Source: VAZQ01 sp963725185
Lineage (GTDB): Bacteria > Pseudomonadota > Alphaproteobacteria > Rhizobiales > Xanthobacteraceae
Assembly: GCA_963725185.1 (NCBI GenBank)
Contig: CAVRXO010000006.1
Span: 1,054,001-1,118,000, forward strand
Direction of reading: 5' to 3'
DNA: 64,000 nt
Both the position numbers and the translations under genes were made by a program. Positions 34,616 to 42,863 of the stretch are shown one piece after another. Numbering within the stretch: the first letter of the stretch is position 1; every line of letters starts with the position of its first letter. Under the pieces are notes generated by a model. It did no database searches. It was given only the letters and a program-made list of their open reading frames with translations, and had not been told where the DNA came from.

Positions 34616-35551
34616 TTAGGGCGCCCTGGACGCCAGATAGGCAGCAACCGCAATCATATCGTCGCCGGTCAATTTCTCAACTACGCCCTTCATCAGCGGG
34701 GCCATTGCGCCATCGCGAGTGCCGATCTTGATGTCGTTGAGCTGGCGGTAAATATACATCGGCGAGCGCCCGATGATGGGCGGAATTTCGCCGAGGCCCT
34801 TGAGGTCGGGGCCGTGGCAGGTGGCACACGGGAGGGTCTTGCCATCGGCGCCCGTGGTTACGATTGCCTCACCCTTTTTGATGCTGCCGGGCGGTACATG
34901 AGCCACGAAGCCCACGCGCGGGTTGCGGCTCTCGGCGCTCTCGTCATCCTGCGGTAATTCAATGATCCGATTGCCGATCGGCTCGGTGCCGCCGTGTTCC
35001 ACCGGAAGCCTCATGGCGCCGTTTCCTAGATAGGACTTCGGCACTGTGGCGGTTTCGACGACCTTGTACCAAACCGGTATCTTGAGCGAAGTGAAATACT
35101 CGGCCGCTGCCTTGAAGTCCTCCTCATCAAGGCCCTGGGCGATCGGGATCATTGCCACGGCGCCCGCGCCGTGCCGAGCGCCACTCTTGAACTCGGCCAT
35201 CTGGCGCATGATGTACCCGACCGGAAGCCCGGCGAGGAGCGCGGATTCCGGTTGTCCCCCGCCGCTGGTCAGATGGCACATGGCGCAGGCTCGGGCATTG
35301 GCCGCCTTACGCCCATGAGCGACCACATCCGGCATCGGCGGATGGTCCTGCGGATACCAGTCCGGTGGATTGAACCCATCGTCAATCTGGGCCTGAGTGT
35401 ATGCCTTGGTGCTGTCCGCCAAATGTTTTTGCACCGTGTCATCGAGCGGCGTCAGCGGCGGGGCGACCGGATAGGCCCATTCCGGCAAAGTCTGTGCCTG
35501 CGCTGGCAATGTCAGCAACCCGAGAACCGCAATAGTCACTCGAATCCTCAT
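34616..35551 (-). CDS. Secreted di-haem c-type cytochrome
   Basis: A 311-residue exported cytochrome with two CxxCH motifs, CAMCH (near residue 92) and CATCH (near 243). It starts MRIRVTIAVLGLLTLPAQAQ, a signal peptide with AQA-Q cleavage. The second half (GADGKTLPCATCHGPDLKG and IIGRSPMYIYRQLNDIKIGT) is a full c4-like domain; the first half is similar (LAGLPVGYIMRQMAEFKSG). Such tandem cytochromes shuttle electrons in the periplasm. ATG 35551 is preferred over an in-frame ATG seven codons upstream. No oxidase or dehydrogenase lies alongside, so the partner is unknown. Confidence 0.83.
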   Translation of the reverse strand: MRIRVTIAVLGLLTLPAQAQTLPEWAYPVAPPLTPLDDTVQKHLADSTKAYTQAQIDDGFNPPDWYPQDHPPMPDVVAHGRKAANARACAMCHLTSGGGQPESALLAGLPVGYIMRQMAEFKSGARHGAGAVAMIPIAQGLDEEDFKAAAEYFTSLKIPVWYKVVETATVPKSYLGNGAMRLPVEHGGTEPIGNRIIELPQDDESAESRNPRVGFVAHVPPGSIKKGEAIVTTGADGKTLPCATCHGPDLKGLGEIPPIIGRSPMYIYRQLNDIKIGTRDGAMAPLMKGVVEKLTGDDMIAVAAYLASRAP

Positions 35552-35967
35552 AGCAAATTTCCCCCTGAGCATCTTTTGGTCATCGGATTCGGAATTGGTT
35601 GGTCGAGCCGCAGAGCTAGGCGAAATAGCACGCCATTCAAGACGGCTGAAAGAGTGACTCAACAAGAGACGGTGCAGGGCTGTACGCGGAATGAGAACAC
35701 GCGGCGCGCTTGGCGTCTGTCCTCTGCTTGCGGTTGTTTTGACCGCTCTTGCCGGCCTGAGGCCTCGCGAAAGGGCCGTCAGCGCCGGCGCTCCATGATA
35801 CCCGTTAGGGTGCGACCGATCAGCTGCGGCGCGGCCGGATAGGTGGAACCACGGAGGCGCAGTGCCTTGGCGGCCCTGAGGTTGACGGCCGGCTCAAATC
35901 CGAGCTCCCTGGTTAACGCGCCCTTAGTCGCCCTCCCGCACAATGGTGCCGAGCATGGGCGCCGCCC
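35552..35967. other. Non-coding stretch between cytochrome and chemoreceptor
   Basis: About 416 bp between the divergent cytochrome and chemoreceptor genes. It must contain both promoters. No RNA gene, repeat or convincing promoter pair was seen, and frames in it are not supported. Confidence 0.35.
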
Positions 35968-37989
35968 ATGCACGCATCCATTCGGAAGGCTGCCATGCCA
36001 CTGCAGCGGCTAGCGATCAGATGGCGGATCTACGCCGGGTTTGGAAGCCTGCTGGTACTGGGACTGGGCCTTGCCGGCATCGCGCTTTGGGCCCTGTTCT
36101 CGGTCAATCGCGACGTCACCCAGATGGACGCCGCCGCCGATCACGCGGCGGTGCTGCAGGGTGTCTTGCGCGACATCATCGTCATGCGCACGAAAGTGCA
36201 GCGCGACAGTTTTGGGGAGGAAGACAGTGCGATCGCCCGCAAAGTCTCGCAGGATGCGGCGCAGCGCCTGAAGATCGCAACGGCAACCCGCTCGCCGGAA
36301 CGGCGCAAGGTCTATGAAGGCCTGATCCAGGAGGTCTCGACCTACGACAATGAACGCAACGAGTGGGCGAGCCTCTCCGCGCAGCTGCAGGCCGATATCA
36401 AAAGGCTGTTCGCGGACGGCGACGAGCTGACAGCGGCGAGCGAACGGCTGCGCGCCACCGTCCGCGGCGGCACCGATCGCTCGATCGCCGCGCGCGCCAC
36501 AGAGGTCGAGACGACCACGCTCCTGGTTCGAGTCGCCAATTGGCAGTTCTTCGCAACACTCGAGCCGGATGGCCAGGAGGTATTCAAGGCCGACGTCGAG
36601 CGGGCGCGCGCGGCCCTCGCCGATTTGGAAGCGGCTTCGTCCGCCCCCGAGGTGCGAGCCCAGATCGGGTCCATGAAGACCGTTCTCGATCGCTATGCGG
36701 CGAGCTTTGCGGTCGCCTCCGCCGGCACTCTAAGGATCAACGAGCTGCGCTCCAACCTGATGGTGCCGCGGCTCAGCCGCATCCAGGCCCAGATCGATTT
36801 GGACGACGGGCGCTTGCGCGGTGAATTTGCCGACGTGCGCGACACCGCGACCGCGACCATCAAGACCACGACCACGGTGCAGGAGGCGGTCGCCGCACTT
36901 GGGCTCCTGCTCGGCGGGCTCTGCGCCTTCTTCTTGGCGCGCAGCATCATCCGCCCGGTCGCCGAGATGACCGACACCATGGGCAAGCTCGCGGGCGGCG
37001 ATACCGAGGCCGAGATTCCGGGGCGCGATGCCCTGGACGAGATCGGCGAGATGGCGCGCGCGGTCGAGGTCTTCCGCCAGAATGCCATCGAGCGCGTTCG
37101 CCTCGAGGCGCGGATGAGCGATCGCCGCGCCGGCGCCGCACGTTCGTCCGAGATGCAGCAGCTCGCCGACGAGTTCGAGCGCGAGATCGGCGTGATCGTG
37201 CGTACCGTGTCGACGGCTGCCTCGGAGCTCGAATCCTCCGCAAACGACCTCTCGCGCACCGCAGGCGCGACCCAGGAACTGTCCGCCAATGTGGCGAGCG
37301 CCTCGAAACAGGCCTCCGTCAATGTACGGGCGGTCGCGGTCGCGACCGAGCAGCTGGCGGGCTCGGTCGACGAGATCGCCCAGCAGGTGCAGGAATCGAG
37401 CCGGATCGCTGCCGAGGCGGTGCGGCAGGCGGGCGAGACAGATGCACGGATCGCCGAGCAGTCGGAGGCCGCGGGCCGGATCAGCGAAGTCATCAAGCTG
37501 ATCACCGCCGTTGCCGAGCAGACCAATCTGCTCGCTCTCAACGCCACGATCGAGGCGGCGCGCGCCGGCACCGCCGGCAAGGGCTTTTCGGTCGTCGCAC
37601 AGGAGGTCAAGACGCTGGCGCTGCAGACCGCCAAGGCGGCCGGCGACATCGCCAAGCAAATTGCCTGGATGCAGACGGCCTCGCAGGGCTCGGTTGCCGC
37701 CATCAAGGCGATCGGCGCTACGATCCATCGGATCTCCGAGATCACGGCAGCGCTCACGTCGGCGATTGAGGAGCAGAGCGCCGCAACCCGGCAGATCGCG
37801 CAAAACTCGACCCAGGCCAAGGAACGTACCTCGCACGTTCTTGACAGCATCACCCTGGTGGACAGGGACGCGAGCGAAACCGGCACTGCTTCCGCCCGCG
37901 TGCTCGCCTCGGCGCGATCGCTCGCCGGTGACAGCAGCGCGCTCAAGGTCAAGGTCGACAAGTTCCTTGCCACCGTCCGTTCGGCGTGA
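35968..37989 (+). CDS. Methyl-accepting chemotaxis protein (HAMP type)
   Basis: A 673-residue chemoreceptor. A first membrane helix (IYAGFGSLLVLGLGLAG, about residues 23-43) is followed by a helical periplasmic sensor of around 270 residues, a second membrane helix (LGLLLGGLCAFFLARSI) near residue 310, then a HAMP domain starting RPVAEMTDTMGKLAGGD. The signalling domain has hairpin tip NLLALNATIEAARAG and the usual methylation-helix repeats. It would sense a ligand in the periplasm and signal to CheA/CheW. An alternative start is ATG 35995. It is a solitary receptor gene with no che genes nearby. Confidence 0.9.
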   Translation: MHASIRKAAMPLQRLAIRWRIYAGFGSLLVLGLGLAGIALWALFSVNRDVTQMDAAADHAAVLQGVLRDIIVMRTKVQRDSFGEEDSAIARKVSQDAAQRLKIATATRSPERRKVYEGLIQEVSTYDNERNEWASLSAQLQADIKRLFADGDELTAASERLRATVRGGTDRSIAARATEVETTTLLVRVANWQFFATLEPDGQEVFKADVERARAALADLEAASSAPEVRAQIGSMKTVLDRYAASFAVASAGTLRINELRSNLMVPRLSRIQAQIDLDDGRLRGEFADVRDTATATIKTTTTVQEAVAALGLLLGGLCAFFLARSIIRPVAEMTDTMGKLAGGDTEAEIPGRDALDEIGEMARAVEVFRQNAIERVRLEARMSDRRAGAARSSEMQQLADEFEREIGVIVRTVSTAASELESSANDLSRTAGATQELSANVASASKQASVNVRAVAVATEQLAGSVDEIAQQVQESSRIAAEAVRQAGETDARIAEQSEAAGRISEVIKLITAVAEQTNLLALNATIEAARAGTAGKGFSVVAQEVKTLALQTAKAAGDIAKQIAWMQTASQGSVAAIKAIGATIHRISEITAALTSAIEEQSAATRQIAQNSTQAKERTSHVLDSITLVDRDASETGTASARVLASARSLAGDSSALKVKVDKFLATVRSA

Positions 37990-38536
37990 GCACCGTCATC
38001 GGGACATAATTCGAAGAAAGGCTGCAGGCCGCGGAGGGGCGCCGCTCACTACCATTTCGTTGGTGAGAGCGCTGTGTCGTGCGTCACGGCAAAAATGAGT
38101 TGATGATGTCCGACTGGGTCACGAGCGTCGAATTAGGATCGTTTGCAACAATTCTGCTCGGATCCCGATAGCCGATGTGTGAGCCGACATCGATTTTCGT
38201 CGCGATGGGCCACCTTCGGACATTCTGGCTGCCGCGAACCATCATTAATCGGCTGAATGGGCGATAACAAACTACTAATGAAAGTCCCTGACGTTACGAG
38301 TTTGTAATTGGCTTTTCCGCACAACTTCAAATCTGCTGGATTGGAGCCGACCCTGGCTTCTTCCGATCGGTCCGGCCGGGTGATGGCCAGAGTCTGCCGG
38401 CATGTGACATCACGCTTTCTGATCGCGGCTGTTTTGTCTCGTGCAGCTTGAAGTCACAGACTGGCGGGACGCACTGAATGTAAAGGCACGTTGCGTAGTT
38501 GGGACAATATTGTTTTGCACGTGGAGGGCAGGCAGC
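37990..38536. other. Long non-coding stretch after chemoreceptor
   Basis: A 547-bp segment without a supported gene. Overlapping ORFs on both strands have no recognisable protein family, and GC and codon patterns do not favour any of them. No terminator with a T run, RNA gene or mobile-element end was recognised. Confidence 0.35.
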
Positions 38537-38677
38537 ATGTCCACTGGAACGGCGGGCCCCAAAGGGTCCAACACATTCAAGGAATTCGCGCTCGTCTGCG
38601 TCTGGGTTGCCGTTGGCATCATGCTCACGGCAGCCGCCATATCGCTTGGCCTTGAGGTTTATGCGGGCCTTAATTGA
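38537..38677 (+). CDS. Small single-helix membrane protein
   Basis: A 46-residue ORF, MSTGTAGPKGSNTFKEFALV and on, with one strongly hydrophobic helix (CVWVAVGIMLTAAAISLGL) and a short EVYAGLN tail. An AGGGCAGGC-type ribosome site precedes the ATG. The charged-then-hydrophobic layout is that of a small inner-membrane protein. No family is recognised. An ORF on the other strand overlaps it, and the helix on this strand makes this one the better call. Confidence 0.5.
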   Translation: MSTGTAGPKGSNTFKEFALVCVWVAVGIMLTAAAISLGLEVYAGLN

Positions 38678-38923
38678 GCGCGATGAATCTAAATAAACCT
38701 CCTCGGCCCGACACCGGAGCGTGACGGTATCATAGTGAGCGCTCGCGCGCATCACGCGATCGACGGGAATGTCGCATTTGGTCAGGGACGGTTGTGCCGC
38801 CCGCGTCCCCCGACGGTCCGCTTCGCTTCGCCGGCGACCTGCGGCGAACCGCCGATTGGCGCCATAACCAGAGACCCTCGCTGCCAAGCGAGCCGAGCAT
38901 TTTCAGGAGAAGCATGACGCCAT

Positions 38924-39382
38924 TCAGAACATTCCGTTTGGATTCGCCGCAGGTATGTCCGGGGCGTACCAATTGACGGCGCTGGCCGGAGTACCCACGA
39001 CCTGCAAGACGTCCCAATGCTCGATTGCCTTTCCATCAGGATCCATCTTGTAGATATCGACGCCGGCTACTCCGGTGTCTTGCGGATCGTCGTTGAATAG
39101 GTTGAGAAAAGTTACATGGGCCCAAACGTAATCGCCGATCGCAATGATCTTGTTGATCTCGACCCGAGGTCGGGCCCGCTCCTTGAGGGTCTGGCCGAAA
39201 AACTTTCCCAGCGCGTCTGCGCCGGTCGGAATGAGCGGATTGTGCTGGATGTAGCCAGGGGCAACGAACTTCGCGGCAGCTTCTTCCGGCCTCTTTTTGT
39301 TGATCGTGAGGTCGTACCAGGCCAGGATGTTGTCCTTGTTCCTGACGGCACGGCTGTCTTTAGGATCGACGAGTACCAGCAT
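38924..39382 (-). CDS. SnoaL-like (NTF2-fold) protein
   Basis: A 152-residue NTF2-fold protein of the SnoaL-like/ester-cyclase type. LAWYDLTINKKRPEEAAAKFV and the diagnostic YIQHNPLIPTGADALGKFF are clear, and IIAIGDYVWAHVTF matches the fold core. ATG 39382 is preceded by AAGGAG; the frame runs upstream to 39520 but that part is not conserved. It lies 55 bp after the SDR gene in the same direction, and a second NTF2-fold gene heads the same string of genes. SnoaL proteins often hold or convert small hydrophobic substrates, so a joint role with the SDR is plausible. Confidence 0.82.
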   Translation of the reverse strand: MLVLVDPKDSRAVRNKDNILAWYDLTINKKRPEEAAAKFVAPGYIQHNPLIPTGADALGKFFGQTLKERARPRVEINKIIAIGDYVWAHVTFLNLFNDDPQDTGVAGVDIYKMDPDGKAIEHWDVLQVVGTPASAVNWYAPDIPAANPNGMF

Positions 39383-39437
39383 GGGGGGCTCCTTCTTTGG
39401 CGCGACGATTTTGACTTTGGCCTTGGCGCCCCTTCGG

Positions 39438-40322
39438 TCACTGTTTGAGGCCGGCGATTTGGAGACGACGGGCATCCTGCTCCGCATCTGAGTGCTCGCG
39501 GACAAACCGGAGGATCTCATCGCTGTCCGCCCCTACGGATGCCTTGCTGGGCGCGGGCGTTTGTTCTGCGATTTCAATCACCCGTCGCGCAGCCGCCGCC
39601 GGATCCAGTCCACTCTCCTGCATGCTGTCGAGCCTTACGGCGAAGGTGTCGAATGCTGTTCCATACAACTGGCGCTGTTCGGCGCTCATGCGCTCTGCGA
39701 TCGCCTTGAGGGCGGCCGCCGTCTTGGCCGGGCCGCCGGTTCTCATGTTACCCGCCGCCGCAACCACGACTTCGACGCCGAAGCGCTCAAGCTCCGCGCG
39801 GTAGACGGTCGCGAATACCTCCATTGCGGCTTTCGATGCGCCCGACGGCCCGTTGAACGGAAGCGGCAGGCTGGCCGTCCAGGTGCTGATTTGGACAATT
39901 CGACCACGGTTCCTCCGCAACGCCGGCAGAAAACCGTTGATGACGGCAAGCGCACCGAAGACATTGACGTCGAATTCGCGCCGGACGGCGGCAAGCGGCA
40001 GCACCTCCAGCGGCCCCGGAGTGAGGACACCCGCATTGTTGATAAGAAGATCGAGGCCTTCCGCCAGGGTTTCGACGTGGCGGATCCAATTCTTGATCGA
40101 AGCCTCGCTTGTGATGTCGCAAACGGTTAGATCGACGGCACCATTGGATGCTTGCCTGAGGTCCGCTACCTCATCAGTCGAGAAAGCGGTTCCGAATACA
40201 CGATAGTTCCTTGCCGCGAGGCCGAGCGCGATGTCACGGCCGAGCCCGCTACCCGCTCCCGTCACCGCGGCCGAGCGGTTGCTTTGTGGAATGTGATGAT
40301 GCACGTCGCCTGTCAGGGTCAT
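39438..40322 (-). CDS. SDR-family oxidoreductase lacking the catalytic Tyr
   Basis: A 294-residue short-chain dehydrogenase. The cofactor site TGAGSGLGRDIALGLAA and the NNAG motif (DLLINNAGVLTPGPL) are intact, and the NVFGALAVINGFLPALRR and RGRIVQISTWTASLPLPF segments follow. The active-site motif, which should read Y-x-x-x-K, is PSGASKAAME: Lys is present but Ser replaces Tyr. The Ser of ISTW is present. Loss of the Tyr usually removes normal reductase activity, so the protein may bind NAD(P) in a regulatory role, or the codon may be miscalled. It sits in a minus-strand run with two SnoaL-like genes and a small ORF, divergent from an AraC regulator. Confidence 0.83.
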   Translation of the reverse strand: MTLTGDVHHHIPQSNRSAAVTGAGSGLGRDIALGLAARNYRVFGTAFSTDEVADLRQASNGAVDLTVCDITSEASIKNWIRHVETLAEGLDLLINNAGVLTPGPLEVLPLAAVRREFDVNVFGALAVINGFLPALRRNRGRIVQISTWTASLPLPFNGPSGASKAAMEVFATVYRAELERFGVEVVVAAAGNMRTGGPAKTAAALKAIAERMSAEQRQLYGTAFDTFAVRLDSMQESGLDPAAAARRVIEIAEQTPAPSKASVGADSDEILRFVREHSDAEQDARRLQIAGLKQ

Positions 40323-40335
40323 GGTGTAGACTCCG

Positions 40336-40464
40336 TCACTGGTGGAGGAGAGCGACGGCCTTGCGGCCGATCATGATCAGTGCCGCATTGGTTGCCGTGG
40401 TGGACACGCGGTGGGCGCCCGCGTCGCCGCGTTCGCGAAACCAGCCGGGAATCTCGCGCTTCAT
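40336..40464 (-). CDS. Small ORF between NTF2-like and SDR genes
   Basis: A 42-residue ORF (MKREIPGWFRERGDAGAHRV and on, ending AVALLHQ) with a GGAG ribosome site six bases before the ATG. It ends 13 bp before the SDR start and begins 50 bp after the NTF2-like stop, so it fits an operon. No family is recognised. It could be a small protein, a leader or a leftover fragment. Confidence 0.4.
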   Translation of the reverse strand: MKREIPGWFRERGDAGAHRVSTTATNAALIMIGRKAVALLHQ

Positions 40465-40514
40465 CGCGGCTCCGCCAAGTGTTGGCGCGCCCGGTCCAAC
40501 ATCGGATGCGGTCG

Positions 40515-40916
40515 TTATGGCGGATCAAGAATCACGTACAGCTTTGCGATGCGTCCGTCCTCGACCAACGCAATGTCGGTTCCGGTGACTCCGAGCGGCT
40601 TTCCGGCAGCATCGACGGCACGCCATCTAAGCCTGCCGAGCCCGTGGTGGCCTGCCGCCCGCCCCTCGGCTTCAAACGTGGTGCCGGGCGGTAGCATCTT
40701 GAGGAGCGCGCCGACGCTGGCCGACACTGCGTCCCATCCGGTAGCGACCTGCTCATTTTCCACCAGCACGCCGTTCTCGGCCCACAATTCCTTCAGCGCG
40801 GTCAGCCGCTGCTCGACCCGAGGCTCGCTGAAGACGCGCTTTGCGTTCGCGCGCAGAAGACTGTCGTAATCCATCGCCGCATCCGCGCTCGGCGAAGCCT
40901 TGGCACTTTTTGTCAT
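40515..40916 (-). CDS. NTF2-like (SnoaL) protein
   Basis: A 133-residue NTF2-fold protein starting MTKSAKASPSADAAMDYDSL. Features are EPRVEQRLTALKELWAENGVL and ATGWDAVSASVGALLKML, a core strand GRLRWRAVDAAGKPLGVTGTD, and the closing LVEDGRIAKLYVILD, which match SnoaL-like/limonene-epoxide-hydrolase-type proteins. The frame stays open to 41126 upstream, but ATG 40916 begins the conserved part. It is the first gene of a likely operon with a small ORF, an SDR and a second SnoaL-like gene, divergent from an AraC-family regulator that may control it. Confidence 0.8.
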   Translation of the reverse strand: MTKSAKASPSADAAMDYDSLLRANAKRVFSEPRVEQRLTALKELWAENGVLVENEQVATGWDAVSASVGALLKMLPPGTTFEAEGRAAGHHGLGRLRWRAVDAAGKPLGVTGTDIALVEDGRIAKLYVILDPP

Positions 40917-41209
40917 CTCACTCCCACACACTCCAAGAGCGCGTCTTCCTGCGAGGACTGCCCGTCTCGGGGCCCTTTTTGAACGAGGTGGCTGAGCTCG
41001 ACGAGGGAGCCACGTCTTATGGACTGCTGCTGCGGACCCGTGATTGGAGATCATACCGCACCTCCCGTTGTTTCTACGTTTTGCGCCACCGGGCGTGCGA
41101 TTTTCCGCGGTGATTTTGCAAGCCATGTCGCGATTATGGTAGCCTTGAAGAGATCGCTCGCAGGAAGCGGGCGCCCATCGCGGTACGTCGCATCCATGGA
41201 CTTGAACTC

Positions 41210-42088
41210 ATGAATCGCGCGCCCCCATTGACCGTCCAATTCACCGAGCTGCTGGGTGCTCCACCCTGGGAATTGGCTGAATGGGACCCATTTTTTCTGC
41301 AGATCGTCGACCAAACGCCGCTGCAGGCTCGGGTCTTGTTTCGCGATCTCGCGCTCGGGGTTTATCTGTCCGGGCGCCACATGATCCGACGCCAGATCGG
41401 CGCCAATGTGGTCGAGGGCTGGAGCGATCCTGGCGCGATCAATCTCACCCCGCCGGGCGTCGAAGGGATTTGGGAGGCAAGTGCATCCTCACGCGCCGCG
41501 GTCGTGGTGATCCGTCCGGAGTTCCTCTCGCGGGCGATCGAGGAGCACTGGGGAGCGGATTCCACGAAGGTTGAGATTAAAAAGCAGTTCCTGATTCGGG
41601 ATCCCGTCATCGAGGCAATAACGCTGAATCTGGCCCGAGAAGCCGCCGGCGGTTCTCCAGCGGGACGGCTCTATGCCGAGACCGGCAGCGAATTTCTCGC
41701 GCACCATCTGATCTACCGCTATTCGAGCCTATCCCGGGCTCCGCCGCGATCTGTGGGCGGGCTTTCAAGTCGCCGTCTCAAGCTCGTTCTCGAGTACATT
41801 GAGGACACGCTCGGCCAACCGGTCAAATTGCGCGAATTGGCTGCACTTGCCGGGATCAGCGCTCGCCACTTCGAACGCGCGTTCCGCCAGAGTACGGGAT
41901 CCTCGCCTCATGCCTACGTCATGGCGAGGCGGTTGCACAGGGCACGTGACATGCTGATCGATCAGCCGGAATTGCCAATCGAGCAAATCGCGCTTCGCTT
42001 GGGATTTTCCAGCAGCAGTCATTTCTCATCGGCATTTCGTCGGACCGGGTTCACGCCGACGGACTTTCGCAAGACGTGGTTGAAGTAG
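41210..42088 (+). CDS. AraC-family transcriptional regulator
   Basis: A 292-residue AraC/XylS-type regulator. The C-terminal DNA-binding part (about residues 185-292) contains both helix-turn-helix units: KLRELAALAGISARHFERAF and PIEQIALRLGFSSSSHFSSA, then FRRTGFTPTDFRKTWLK. The N-terminal half has a ligand-binding or oligomerisation domain without a recognised signature. ATG 41210 begins MNRAPPLTVQF. It is divergent from the SnoaL-SDR string, separated by 293 bp that must carry promoters of both. An autoregulated pair with that operon is the natural inference. Confidence 0.9.
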   Translation: MNRAPPLTVQFTELLGAPPWELAEWDPFFLQIVDQTPLQARVLFRDLALGVYLSGRHMIRRQIGANVVEGWSDPGAINLTPPGVEGIWEASASSRAAVVVIRPEFLSRAIEEHWGADSTKVEIKKQFLIRDPVIEAITLNLAREAAGGSPAGRLYAETGSEFLAHHLIYRYSSLSRAPPRSVGGLSSRRLKLVLEYIEDTLGQPVKLRELAALAGISARHFERAFRQSTGSSPHAYVMARRLHRARDMLIDQPELPIEQIALRLGFSSSSHFSSAFRRTGFTPTDFRKTWLK

Positions 42089-42385
42089 CTTGCAGGGGCC
42101 TGCCGCCTCTGAGGCGTCGGAGAACAGGCCTGCCCCGATTGCTGCGCGCGTCGTGGCACCCGCGCAAAGCGCGTCACGTTTAGACCTCGCTGGCACTTGC
42201 GCGAGCGGGTCGAGCCGGCGGCAAGTCCGGCTATGGCGGCTACGCGCGGAGAGCGGGTTCACGACATTGGCGGCTGCCGCCATAGGCTCTTTGCAGGTTG
42301 ACGCTTCCGCCCTAGGCATGATCCAGGCTCCCGAACCGGCGGCTTGAATCACCCAGGGAGCCCCATGGAGCGGACCGGTTTGTCG

Positions 42386-42414
42386 TTGACATCCTCTCGC
42401 GAATCAGATTATTC
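42386..42414 (+). promoter_or_regulatory. Candidate sigma70-type promoter
   Basis: A perfect TTGACA at 42386-42391 and, 16-17 bp downstream, an AT-rich -10 candidate (attatt or ttattc, 42408-42414). It is followed after 26 bp by a hairpin with a T run, so a short RNA of roughly 45 bases could be made. No ORF in this interval is convincing. It rests on the match to consensus only. Confidence 0.4.
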
Positions 42415-42439
42415 GTGAAATTGAAACTCACGAAGTGTG

Positions 42440-42468
42440 CCCGGGCGGGAAACCGCGCCGGGTTTTTT
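42440..42468 (+). terminator. Intrinsic terminator with six-T run
   Basis: Hairpin cccgggcgg / ccgcgccggg around a gaaa loop (42440-42462), with one internal bulge, is followed directly by TTTTTT (42463-42468). It is the clearest intrinsic terminator in the window. It ends whatever transcript the nearby TTGACA promoter makes. Confidence 0.7.
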
Positions 42469-42542
42469 CATGCTCGCGGGTTCAATCGCCTGCTCCTGCG
42501 GCATCCGTGGCTGGACCGTTGCACCCCTTTCCAGGCCTGGCC

Positions 42543-42570
42543 GCTTGTTAATTTCCTGCAATTAACAAGC
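42543..42570. repeat. AT-rich 11-bp inverted repeat
   Basis: gcttgttaatt (42543-42553) and aattaacaagc (42560-42570) are exact inverted copies around a six-base spacer. It stands out from the GC-rich surroundings and is followed by an IS-type end. It may be an operator or part of a mobile-element remnant. Confidence 0.5.
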
Positions 42571-42580
42571 ATCAAGCGAG

Positions 42581-42760
42581 TGGAGTGCACCCCTAGAATG
42601 AGACACAAAAACAAGGGACGGTTCTCGAGGGGGAACGATGTCCAAACGAAAGCGCCGTGTCTTTAGCCGAGAGTTCAAGCTCTTGGCGGTCCAACGGATG
42701 ATCGCGGGGGAGAGCACAGCTGATTTGTCCCACGGGCTGCGACCGGTGGCGCGCGGCGAT
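42581..42760 (+). mobile_element. IS3-family insertion sequence remnant
   Basis: The sequence tggagtgcacccctagaatg near 42581 looks like an IS3-type terminal end. At 42638 begins MSKRKRRVFSREFKLLAVQR, the helix-turn-helix opening of an IS3-family OrfA transposase (K-R-R-x-F-S-R-E-F-K, then AGES). The match fades after about 40 residues, and the reading frame then runs into the 3' end of the minus-strand ABC gene. No OrfB and no second end are seen, so it is a truncated copy. Family placement is from this one motif. Confidence 0.65.
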
Positions 42761-42863
42761 CCGATCGGCTGCCGCATCCGCATTGGCCTGCCCGCTCCGG
42801 TCTATTGGCGTGCAACGGTTGTGCGCATCCGGTCGGATGCCGGGCGGCAAAAGACGCGGTACC

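Noticed and set aside
34394..34957. A 187-codon plus-strand ORF over the cytochrome 3' end
   Set aside because: It overlaps a clear cytochrome gene on the other strand and its translation matches no family.
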